This document shows positions 15,129-21,697 of a stretch of DNA of 39,034 bases, piece after piece (within the stretch, counting starts at the first letter, position 1; the number at the start of each line of letters is the position of its first letter). The notes below the pieces were generated by a model that did not search any database, was not told the DNA's origin, and saw only the letters and a program-made list of their open reading frames with translations. The translations under genes and the position numbers were made by a program. Source of the stretch: Chloroflexota bacterium (GTDB lineage: Bacteria > Chloroflexota > UBA6077 > FW602-bin22 > JAMCYS01); contig JAMCYS010000129.1 in assembly GCA_023473795.1 (NCBI GenBank), positions 1 through 39,034 of the forward strand, given 5' to 3'.

Positions 15129-16223
15129 TTACTCGGCCAGTTCGAGCACGACGGCGCCGCCGTGACCGCCGTTGCCGCAGATGGTGGCCAGACCCCAGCG
15201 ACCGCCCCGCTCCCGCAGGGCGTAGACCAGATGCAGCACGATGCGCGCGCCTGACATGCCCGTGGGATGGCCCAGGGCGATCGCCCCGCCGTGGACGTTC
15301 ACCTTGTCGCGCGGCAGATCGAGGTCGCGCATCACCGCCAGCGTCTGGGCGGCGAAGGCCTCGTTGATTTCGACCAGGTCCATGCCCTTGACTGTCTTGC
15401 CCAGCCGCTGGAGCGCCTTGAGACTGGCCGGCACGGGCGCGATGCCGAAGTCGGCCGGGTCCACGGCCGCCGTGGCGTAGCCGCGCACGTAGGCCGAGGG
15501 CTTGATCCCCAGGCGATCGGCCACGTCCTTGCCGGCCACCACGAGGGCGCAGGCGCCGTCGGTGATGCCGGAGGCGTTGCCGGCCGTGATCGTGCCCTCC
15601 TTGCCGAAGGCCGGAGGCAATTTGGCCAGCTTCTCCGCCGTGCTATCGGGACGGGGATGCTCGTCGTCGACGAAGAGCGCCGCCGGTCCCTTGGCGTGGC
15701 AGATCTCCAGCGGCGCGATCAGCTTAGCCGTGAAACCATCAGCCGCCGCCCGGGCGGCCCGCTGCTGGCTTTCGGCGGCATACTGGTCCTGCTCCTGGCG
15801 CGAAATGCCGTAGCGCCGGGCCAGAGCGTCGGTCATCTCGCCCATGTGCTTGCCCGTGATGGCGCAGATATAGCCGTCCTTGTACATAGCGTCGAGGAGC
15901 CGCGCGTCGCCCAGGCGGCTGCCCCAGCGCTGGTCCACCGCCAGGAAGGGAATGCTGCTCATGTGCTCCATGCCACCGGCCAGCACTAGGTCGGCGTCGC
16001 CCAGGGCGAGGCGCTGCGCCGCCAACATCACCGCCTGCATGCCGGAAACGCAAGCCTGTTGCAGCGTGAGGGCAGGCGCGGTGACAGGCAGGCCGGAGCG
16101 GGCCAGCGCCGCGCGGGCGGCGACGGCGCACATCTGCACCGCGCTTAGTTCTCGGGTTACGCCGCCGAAGCGCCCGATGGCTGTGCGGGCGCCGTCGAGG
16201 ATCACGACTTCACGAGTGGCCAT
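15129..16223 (-). CDS. Thiolase (acetyl-CoA C-acetyltransferase-like) with an internal ~30-residue deletion
   Basis: 364 aa; ATG 16223 with GGGAGGAG 7 nt upstream. Thiolases condense two acetyl-CoA or cleave 3-ketoacyl-CoA. The N-terminal [18 protein letters not shown], nucleophile Cys58 in [31 protein letters not shown] (His) and the second Cys in ICGNGGHGG are all present. In typical ~390-aa members the nucleophile is near residue 88-90. Here LARSG runs almost directly into LPVTAPALT, so the usual segment of form D-V-D-E-V-I-x-G-x-V-L-Q-A-G-x-G-Q-N-P-A-R-Q is missing without a frame change. The missing strand and dimer-loop region may affect folding or tetramer assembly, so activity is uncertain. 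The gene remains in frame and in its operon. Confidence 0.8.
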   Translation of the reverse strand: MATREVVILDGARTAIGRFGGVTRELSAVQMCAVAARAALARSGLPVTAPALTLQQACVSGMQAVMLAAQRLALGDADLVLAGGMEHMSSIPFLAVDQRWGSRLGDARLLDAMYKDGYICAITGKHMGEMTDALARRYGISRQEQDQYAAESQQRAARAAADGFTAKLIAPLEICHAKGPAALFVDDEHPRPDSTAEKLAKLPPAFGKEGTITAGNASGITDGACALVVAGKDVADRLGIKPSAYVRGYATAAVDPADFGIAPVPASLKALQRLGKTVKGMDLVEINEAFAAQTLAVMRDLDLPRDKVNVHGGAIALGHPTGMSGARIVLHLVYALRERGGRWGLATICGNGGHGGAVVLELAE

Positions 16224-16322
16224 GCGGGTTCTCCTCCCTGCCGATTCACCTACACGGAGACCCGGACCCTTCCTCTGACCCTGTCGTTCGTCGAGCGGAG
16301 GGACAGAGCCTAGATCGGTCTG

Positions 16323-17108
16323 CTACTTGCCCTTCCAGACCGGCGGGCGTTTGGCGAAGAAGGCGGAGACGCCCTCGGCTTTGTCTTCGCTGCCGGCGCA
16401 GATGGCGAAAAGCCGGTTCTCCAACTCCAGAGCAGCCGGCAGGTCGATCTCCAGGCCGAGCACGACCGCGTCCTTGGCGGCCCGCAGCGCCAGCGGCGGC
16501 TTGGAGGCCAACTTCCGGCCGAGGTCCTTGGCAGCCTCCAGCGCCTGGCCCTCGGGCACGATCTTGTTGGCCAGGCCGATGCGGTAGGCCTCCGGGGCGT
16601 CTATGGGCTCTCCCGTCAGTATCAGCTCCAGGGCGCGCCCTTTGCCGATCAGACGCGCCAGGCGCTGGGTGCCACCCAGCCCCGGAATGATGCCCAGGTT
16701 GATCTCGGGTTGGCCGAACTTGGCGTTCTCGGCCGCCACCCGAAGGGTACAGGCGCAGGCTAGTTCGCAACCGCCACCCAGCGCCCAGCCGTTAACCGCC
16801 GCGATGGTGGGCTTGGTCAGGTTCTCCAGACGGGTGGCCACGCCGCGCCGTTGGCGCGACACGGGGCCCAACTCGGTGAGGGTGTCGCGGGCCTGCAGCT
16901 CGCGCAGGTCGGCCCCGGCGACGAAGGCCTTATCCCCCGCCCCGGTGAGGATGACAACCCTGACCCGCGGGTCGTCCTCGGCCTCCCGCAGGGCCTGTTC
17001 GAGCTCCAGCATCACCGCCCGGTTGAGGGCATTGCGCACCTCGGGGCGGTTGATCGTGACGATGGTCAGATCGCCCTCGACGGCATAGATCAGATGATCG
17101 TAGGCCAT
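16323..17108 (-). CDS. Enoyl-CoA hydratase/crotonase
   Basis: 261 aa; ATG 17108 with GGAGG upstream. It hydrates crotonyl-CoA to 3-hydroxybutyryl-CoA or runs in reverse. Crotonase-fold signatures are complete: oxyanion-hole loops FVAGADLRELQ and NGWALGGGCELA, with the two catalytic Glu in GGGCELAC and FGQPEINLGIIPGLGGTQRL. The C-terminal FFAKRPPVWKGK is typical of short-chain crotonases. It starts 11 bp after the hbd stop, so the two are co-transcribed. A 99-bp gap follows before the thiolase gene. Confidence 0.88.
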   Translation of the reverse strand: MAYDHLIYAVEGDLTIVTINRPEVRNALNRAVMLELEQALREAEDDPRVRVVILTGAGDKAFVAGADLRELQARDTLTELGPVSRQRRGVATRLENLTKPTIAAVNGWALGGGCELACACTLRVAAENAKFGQPEINLGIIPGLGGTQRLARLIGKGRALELILTGEPIDAPEAYRIGLANKIVPEGQALEAAKDLGRKLASKPPLALRAAKDAVVLGLEIDLPAALELENRLFAICAGSEDKAEGVSAFFAKRPPVWKGK

Positions 17109-17119
17109 CTTCGCCTCCC

Positions 17120-17980
17120 CTACTGCCGGTCGCCGTAGTTGTAGAAACCTCGGCCGCTCTTACGCCCGAGCAGCCCGGCCCGCACCATCTTGCGCAGCAG
17201 CGGGTTGGGGCGATACTTGGGATTGCCCAGCTCGCGCGCCAGGCTGTCGGAGTTGGTGACGTGGATGTCCAGGCCGATGAGGTCGATGAGCTCGAAGGGA
17301 CCCATGGGAAAGCCGGCGCCGAGCTTCATCGCCGTGTCGATGTCCTCTTTAGTGGCCACGCCCTCGGCCAGCAGATCGACGGCCTCGTTGCGCATGGCGA
17401 TGAGAATGCGACTGACGATGCCGCCCGGCGATTCCTGCGCGACGACCGGCGTCTTGCCCAGGCTTCTGCAGAACGCCTCCGCGGCCGCGACGGTCTCGGG
17501 CGCGGTCAACAGACCGGGGGTTACCTCGACCAGCTTCATTGCCGGCGCCGGGTTGAAGAAGTGCATCCCCAGAGTGCGCCCGGGGGACTTGGTGGCGGCG
17601 CCGATCTCGGTGGGCGAGAGAATCGAGGTGTTCGTGGCCAGGATGGCCTCAGGGCGGCAGATGCCCTCCAGGGCGGCAAAGAGCGGTTTCTTGACCGCCA
17701 TGTCCTCGAAGGCAGCCTCGATCACGAGGTCCGCGGGCGCCAGGTCGGCCAGGCGCGTCGTGGTCGCCAGGCGGGCAAACACGCCCTCCACGTCCGCCGC
17801 CGTCATCCGTCCCTTCGCCACCTGGCCGTCCAGGTTCTTGCGCGCCCGAGCCAGCGCCCTGGCGATGATCTCCTCCGACAGGTCCCGCAGAGTCACCGAG
17901 TAGCCGGACTGGGCGCAGATCTGAGCAATGCCCAGCCCCATGGTGCCCGCACCCACCACGCCGACCTGCCGGATCCCCAT
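17120..17980 (-). CDS. hbd: 3-hydroxybutyryl-CoA dehydrogenase
   Basis: 286 aa, the usual length of stand-alone Hbd; ATG 17980 with GGGGAGG upstream. It reduces acetoacetyl-CoA to 3-hydroxybutyryl-CoA with NAD(P)H. The Rossmann motif is VGVVGAGTMGLGIAQ (residues ~7-20) with Asp at the end of the second strand (LRDLS, suggesting NADH). The catalytic His is in GMHFFNPAPAMKLVEV; the C-terminal helical domain contains GAGFPMGPFELIDLIGLD. In the SPG[FG]xVxR motif it has SPGGIVSRIL instead of the more usual SPGFVVNR. It is the first gene of the minus-strand operon, 69 bp from the predicted -10. Confidence 0.88.
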   Translation of the reverse strand: MGIRQVGVVGAGTMGLGIAQICAQSGYSVTLRDLSEEIIARALARARKNLDGQVAKGRMTAADVEGVFARLATTTRLADLAPADLVIEAAFEDMAVKKPLFAALEGICRPEAILATNTSILSPTEIGAATKSPGRTLGMHFFNPAPAMKLVEVTPGLLTAPETVAAAEAFCRSLGKTPVVAQESPGGIVSRILIAMRNEAVDLLAEGVATKEDIDTAMKLGAGFPMGPFELIDLIGLDIHVTNSDSLARELGNPKYRPNPLLRKMVRAGLLGRKSGRGFYNYGDRQ

Positions 17981-18048
17981 GGCAATCGCCTCCCCGCCAG
18001 GACCGAATCGCTACTCCACAGCTGCTGATGGCCCGCGCCGTTCGGACG

Positions 18049-18077
18049 AGCATACAACGCACCCGGCGGGCGGTCAA
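18049..18077 (-). promoter_or_regulatory. Promoter of the hbd-crotonase-thiolase-acd operon
   Basis: On the minus strand: TTGACC (18077-18072), 17-bp spacer, TATGCT (18054-18049). It is back-to-back with the + strand promoter at 18173-18201, with about 95 bp between the two -35 boxes, leaving room for shared regulation. Confidence 0.6.
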
Positions 18078-18128
18078 GACGCCAAGCTGCCGGTGTCTTC
18101 GTCACCAGGCGGAGGCGACCGCAGACGT

Positions 18129-18156
18129 GGGCCTCTCGCGGCAGCGAGCGAGGCCC
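18129..18156. promoter_or_regulatory. Hairpin between the divergent acyl-CoA promoters
   Basis: GGGCCT-CTCGC, GGCA loop, GCGAG-CG-AGGCCC: a stem with a 2-nt bulge. It sits between the two -35 boxes and could be a shared operator. No Rex-like TTGTGA-N6-TCACAA site was found in this gap. Confidence 0.3.
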
Positions 18157-18172
18157 GCCGAGGCCGCTCAGA

Positions 18173-18201
18173 TTGGCCGTCCCTCGGGCGCGTGCTATAA
18201 T
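18173..18201 (+). promoter_or_regulatory. Extended -10 promoter of the ptb-like gene
   Basis: TTGGCC (18173-18178), 17-bp spacer, TGC-TATAAT (-10 at 18196-18201). The 13-mer TGCTATAATGCGA is identical to the promoter at 28725-28737. Leader about 70 nt. Confidence 0.7.
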
Positions 18202-18277
18202 GCGAACGAGGCGGCAAGCGTGAAGCCGGCCAGAGCCGTAGCCCGGCTGCCACAAGACAGAGAGGAGCACGAGCCCG

Positions 18278-19195
18278 ATGCCTGAGCAACCACTGCGCGA
18301 CTTCGCTTCCCTGATCGAGGAGGCGCGAAGATTCGGCCCGAAGAGGATGTCGGTGGCCGTGGCGCAGGAGCGCGAGATCATCAGGGCCGTGAAAGAGGGC
18401 CAGGACTTGGGGTTGGTCCAGGCCGTACTGGTCGGCGACGGGCAAGAGATCGCGGAGCTGGCGGCTGAAGAGGGCCTGAGCCTGGCGCCCGGGATGGTCA
18501 TAGACGAACCCGATTGGCTGCTGGCCACGCGCAAATCGGTGGAGTTGGCGGCCCGGGGCGAGGTCGATCTGATTATGAAGGGCAAGGCCAATACTGCCGA
18601 CCTCATTCGCGCGGTGCTGGACCGAGAGATAGGCCTGCGCACGGGTCGCCAACTTAGCGGCACCATCGTCTTCGAGGTGCCCACGTTCGAGCGGCTGATG
18701 GTCCTGAGCGACGCCTCGATCAACATCGCCCCGACCCTGCTGCAGAAGGCGGAGATGATCCAGAACGCCGTAGCCACGGCGCGGGCCGTGGGCATCCGCC
18801 GGCCGAAGGTGGCGGCGCTCACCGCCTTCGAGTTCATCAACCCCGAGATGCCGGCGACCATCGACGCCGCCAACCTCACCTTGATGGCCCGCCGCGGTCA
18901 GATCAAGGACTGCATCGTCGAGGGCCCGATTGCCCTGGACCTGGCGCTCAGCCAAGTGGCGGCGGAGCAGAAGGGCTTTCAGAGCCCCGTCACCGGGCAG
19001 GCCGACGTCTTCCTCTGCCCCGATATCGAGGCGGCCAACATTATGTTGCGCTGCATCATCTATTTGGCCAACGGCAAGGTGGGCGGGGTGATCCAGGGCG
19101 CCAAGGTGCCGATCATCCTCATCTCGCGCGCGGAGCCAGCCGAGACCAAGGTCAACTCGATGGCGCTCGCGCTGTTGGCCAGCCTGCCGGGATAA
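18278..19195 (+). CDS. ptb: Phosphate butyryltransferase (phosphotransbutyrylase) family
   Basis: 305 aa, the Ptb length (~300); ATG 18278 with AGAGAGGAG upstream. It converts acyl-CoA plus phosphate to acyl phosphate plus CoA. The PTA/PTB fold is recognisable by MSVAVAQEREIIRAV, AVLVGDG, GEVDLIMKGKANTADLIRAVLD, DASINIAPTLLQKAEMIQNAV, VAALTAFEFINPEMPATIDA and a C-terminal GKVGGVIQGAKVPIILISRAEPAETKVNSMALAL. The closing block resembles Ptb and the bifunctional enoyl-CoA hydratase/phosphate acetyltransferase group rather than classic Pta. With the kinase downstream it would turn butyryl-CoA (or another short acyl-CoA) into ATP and acid, completing the pathway of the divergent operon. Substrate range is inferred. 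Confidence 0.82.
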   Translation: MPEQPLRDFASLIEEARRFGPKRMSVAVAQEREIIRAVKEGQDLGLVQAVLVGDGQEIAELAAEEGLSLAPGMVIDEPDWLLATRKSVELAARGEVDLIMKGKANTADLIRAVLDREIGLRTGRQLSGTIVFEVPTFERLMVLSDASINIAPTLLQKAEMIQNAVATARAVGIRRPKVAALTAFEFINPEMPATIDAANLTLMARRGQIKDCIVEGPIALDLALSQVAAEQKGFQSPVTGQADVFLCPDIEAANIMLRCIIYLANGKVGGVIQGAKVPIILISRAEPAETKVNSMALALLASLPG

Positions 19196-19207
19196 GCGGG
19201 GTCGAGT

Positions 19208-19396
19208 AACCGCGGAGGACACAGAGAGCGTAGAGCCGGAGATGATTCGTGACCGGGCGCACGCGTCCGGCTGCCACAGCGAAGACGCCCCGGCGCTGTC
19301 ATTCTGACTGAGGCCGCCGGCAACAGCTGAGCGACGCGAGTTGGCTGATGGCAGCTACGTTAGCTGCCTCTGAGCCCTCAGCGTCCTCCGTGGTTT
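19208..19396. repeat. MITE-like element with inverted AACCxCGGAGGAC ends between ptb and the acyl kinase
   Basis: The left end AACCGCGGAGGAC (19208-19220) and right end GTCCTCCGTGGTT (19384-19396) are inverted repeats matching at 12 of 13 positions. They enclose ~160 bp with no gene. Inside is a perfect 8-bp hairpin, GGCAGCTA-CGT-TAGCTGCC (19350-19368). It fills nearly all of the 225-bp ptb-kinase gap, looks like a small non-autonomous element or dispersed repeat, and may change transcription into the kinase gene. The ribosome site at 19408-19412 lies outside it. Confidence 0.5.
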
Positions 19397-19420
19397 CAAC
19401 CCCTATTGGAGGCTGGGACA

Positions 19421-20620
19421 ATGCGGATACTACTCTCCAACGTCGGCAGCACGTCGCTGAAGTACCGCCTGCTTGAGATGGACGGCGAGGCAACGCTCGC
19501 CCAGGGCCGCGTCGAGCGAGTGGGTAGCCAGAAGGGCAGCCTTAACCACCAGGCAGCGGGCAAACCGGGCGTGGAACGCGAGCTGCACGTACCCGACTAT
19601 GCCGCGGCGGTGAAGCTGGCCATCGACCTGCTGCGCGACCCCGAGGTGGGGGCGGTCGCTGATCTGGACGACATCGCCGCGGTCGGCTTCAAGGTGGTGC
19701 ACGGCGGGCCGGTGAGCGGCTCGGCACTGCTGGACGAGAAGGTGCTGCAGGCGCTGGCGGATTTCACTCCCATCGCCCCGGCGCACAACCCACCTTACAT
19801 CCAGGCCATTCGCATCTTCCAGCGCCTCTTGCCGGGCAAACCGTTGGTCGGGGTTTTCGAGACCGCCTTCCATCGCACCTTGCCGGAGGAGGCGTTCCTG
19901 TATTCTGTGCCCTATGAGTGGTACGAGCGGTACGGCGTGCGGCGCTACGGCTTCCATGGCGCCTCCCACCGCTACGTGGCCGAGCGCACGGCAGCCATTC
20001 TCGCTCGGCCGCTAGAGGAGTTGAAGATCGTCACCTGTCATCTGGGGGGCAGCTCGTCGCTTTGCGCCGTCAAGGGCGGTCACTCGATCGACACGAGCAT
20101 GGGGTTCTCCTTGCAGGCAGGCGTGCCGATGACCAACCGGCACGGCGATATCGACGCCTGGATAGTGCCCTACATGGTCGAGAAAGCCGGCCTGACTCTG
20201 GAGGAGGTCAAGCAGGCTCTGGCCAAGGGCTCGGGGCTGTTGGGGCTCTCCGGTCTCAGCGGCGACGTGCGGGACCTGGAGGAAGCAGCGGCAGCCGGCC
20301 ACAAGCGGGCGGCGCTGGCCCTGAACGTCTTCGCCTACCAGGTGAAGAAGTACATTGGCGCCTACGCGGCCGCGCTGGGCGGGCTGGATGCCGTGGCTTT
20401 CGCCGGGGGCATCGGCGAGCGGGGCGTGGCGATGCGGCGGCGCATCTGCCAGGGGCTGGATTTTCTAGGGATAGCCCTCGACCCGAGTCGCGACGAAGCG
20501 CAAGGCCAGGAGGCGATAGTTTCACCGCCAGGCGCCTGGGTAGCCGTCCTGGTCGTGCCCACGAACGAAGAAATAGTAGTAGCCAGGGAGACCGTAAAGG
20601 TCATTGGAGGAAATGCGTGA
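19421..20620 (+). CDS. Acetate kinase-family acyl kinase (acetate/propionate/butyrate)
   Basis: 399 aa. ATG 19421 is chosen over TTG 19406 because GGAGG (19408-19412) lies 8 nt upstream. It transfers phosphate from acyl phosphate to ADP. The length and motifs are those of AckA: ILLSNVGSTSLKYRLLEM, VGFKVVHGG, FETAFHRTLPEEA, RYGFHGASHRYV, CHLGGSSSLCAV, DTSMGFSLQAGVPM, SGLLGLSGLSGDVRDL, FAGGIGERG, VVPTNEEIVVARE. It is not the shorter Buk type. Departures at the nucleotide and substrate loops (HLGGSSS for HLGGGSS, TNRHGDIDAW for GTRSGDIDP) suggest an altered acyl preference. Pairing with ptb points to butyrate or propionate. The stop overlaps the next start by 4 bp (GTGA). Confidence 0.85.
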   Translation: MRILLSNVGSTSLKYRLLEMDGEATLAQGRVERVGSQKGSLNHQAAGKPGVERELHVPDYAAAVKLAIDLLRDPEVGAVADLDDIAAVGFKVVHGGPVSGSALLDEKVLQALADFTPIAPAHNPPYIQAIRIFQRLLPGKPLVGVFETAFHRTLPEEAFLYSVPYEWYERYGVRRYGFHGASHRYVAERTAAILARPLEELKIVTCHLGGSSSLCAVKGGHSIDTSMGFSLQAGVPMTNRHGDIDAWIVPYMVEKAGLTLEEVKQALAKGSGLLGLSGLSGDVRDLEEAAAAGHKRAALALNVFAYQVKKYIGAYAAALGGLDAVAFAGGIGERGVAMRRRICQGLDFLGIALDPSRDEAQGQEAIVSPPGAWVAVLVVPTNEEIVVARETVKVIGGNA

Positions 20621-21504
20621 GCGCCAAACCCACGGGCGGTAAGCCGCCCCGCGATGACAGACCGTCTAGGCCCCGTGGGGGTCGAGACGACGCCGGAGGC
20701 GAGCGCAGGGGCTCGCCGCGTTTTGGTGATGGACCGCCGCGGGGTCGCGGTGGCCCGCCGCGCCGGGAAGGGGGCGGCCCGCCGCGGCGAGAGGGCCGCC
20801 CGCCCTGGCAGCGCGACGACCGCCCGCAAGGCAGGCGTGAGGACTCGGACGAGCGCCCGCCGCGACGCGACTACGGCGACCGGCCACCCCGGCGAGAGTA
20901 TGACGACCGGCCACCAAGACGTGACTTCGACGATCGGCCGCCGAGGCGGGAGTATGATGATCGGCCGCCGAGACGTGATTTCGACGACCGCCCGCCAAGG
21001 CGCGAACCGCCGGCGGAGGGAGGTCGCCGTGAGACCTACTTCGAACCCACCGAGCGACCGCGCCGTCCCAGCTACCGGGCCGACGTGGCCGGTCCAGAGG
21101 TCGTACCGCCCGCGGAGTACAAACCGGAGGACTTGGCCAAAACCGCGGAGAAGGTGGCCGCCGCCTGCCTGGAGGTACACCGCCAGCTGGGGTCCGCGCT
21201 GGACGTGACGACCTACCAGCGAGCGCTGGCGCTGGAGATGCAGTCGCGGTCGATGATCTTCGAGCGCGAGGAACGGGTGCCGGTTGCCTACAAGGGCAGG
21301 CAGATCGACACGCGCAAGACCGATTTCATCGTCGAGGGCTGCCTGGTGGAGATCCGCTCGCAAGTCGCCCTGGCGCCGGAGGAGGTCGCGCGGGCGGGCA
21401 ACTACCTCAAAGCCTCCGGCTACCGTTGCACGGTGCTGGTCAACTTCGGCCCGCCCAAGGTCGAGGTGCGCACGATCACCCAGCAGGCGCCCAAAGAGGA
21501 GTAG
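20617..21504 (+). CDS. Arg/Asp-rich repeat protein with C-terminal GxxExxY (PD-(D/E)XK-like) domain
   Basis: 295 aa from GTG 20617, which overlaps the kinase stop; GGAGG at 20606-20610 is its ribosome site. Residues 1-~165 are disordered and highly charged: RGG-like segments (RGGRDDAGGERRG, PPRGRGGPPRREGGG), then a nonapeptide repeat DDRPPRR[EY/DF] encoded by 27-bp units. Residues ~168-285 match the GxxExxY family (YKPEDLAKTAEKVAAACLEVHRQLGSAL...Y.RALALEM, TRKTDFIVEGCLVEIRSQV, GYRCTVLVNFG). The usual E of G-x-x-E-x-x-Y is replaced and the E-x-K core reads EIR, so nuclease activity is probably lost or changed. The tail may bind nucleic acid, as Arg-rich RGG-type tails do. Translational coupling to an acyl kinase has no obvious rationale. 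Function unknown. Confidence 0.75.
   Translation: MSAKPTGGKPPRDDRPSRPRGGRDDAGGERRGSPRFGDGPPRGRGGPPRREGGGPPRREGRPPWQRDDRPQGRREDSDERPPRRDYGDRPPRREYDDRPPRRDFDDRPPRREYDDRPPRRDFDDRPPRREPPAEGGRRETYFEPTERPRRPSYRADVAGPEVVPPAEYKPEDLAKTAEKVAAACLEVHRQLGSALDVTTYQRALALEMQSRSMIFEREERVPVAYKGRQIDTRKTDFIVEGCLVEIRSQVALAPEEVARAGNYLKASGYRCTVLVNFGPPKVEVRTITQQAPKEE
20851..21003 (+). repeat. 27-bp in-frame tandem repeat encoding DRPPRRxx units
   Basis: Five full 27-bp units start at 20851, 20878, 20905, 20932 and 20959, with a partial sixth from 20986. Units alternate between EY and DF endings, so the higher-order period is 54 bp (units 2/4 and 3/5 are most alike). Silent differences (GAC/GAT, CCA/CCG, AGA/CGG) show the array is not brand new. 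Confidence 0.85.
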
Positions 21505-21633
21505 GGCGGCAGGGGTCTACACAGCGAGAACAGTTGAAGAGAGCAGAGGCGGCCGGCCGCCCGCCCCCGCCCGTTTTGCGGATCCCACTGCGCTTGCAGT
21601 TCGCCGATCCGGAGACTACGTTCGGCCATCCGC

Positions 21634-21653
21634 CGGCTGCCTCGTGGCAGCCG
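21634..21653 (+). terminator. Hairpin terminator between convergent GxxExxY and GH99 genes
   Basis: CGGCTGCC-TCGT-GGCAGCCG, followed on the + strand by a pyrimidine/T-rich CGCCCATTTCTTGTT. The rest of the 193-bp gap (21505-21697) has a 14-bp palindrome GGCGGCCGGCCGCC at 21548-21561 and a small ACTGC-GCTT-GCAGT hairpin at 21587-21600, with no gene. Confidence 0.55.
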
Positions 21654-21697
21654 CGCCCATTTCTTGTTGGCCCTGGGTCTGTAGACCTCCGAGCGAG

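Noticed and set aside
13769-15367. 532-codon plus-strand open frame opposite acyl-CoA dehydrogenase
   Set aside because: Antisense shadow of a well-conserved gene; composition is that of a mirrored GC-rich codon pattern.
17981-18277. Rex (redox repressor) operator in the divergent acyl-CoA promoter region
   Set aside because: No TTGTGA-N6-TCACAA-like site could be found there.
19421-20620. Butyrate kinase (Buk) identity for the kinase next to ptb
   Set aside because: Length (399 aa) and motifs are those of acetate kinase (GFHGASHRYV, LLGLSGLSGDVRDL). Buk is ~355 aa with a different N-terminal phosphate loop.
20851-21003. CRISPR-like array
   Set aside because: The 27-bp units are directly adjacent with no spacers, are in frame and encode a nonapeptide, so it is a coding tandem repeat.
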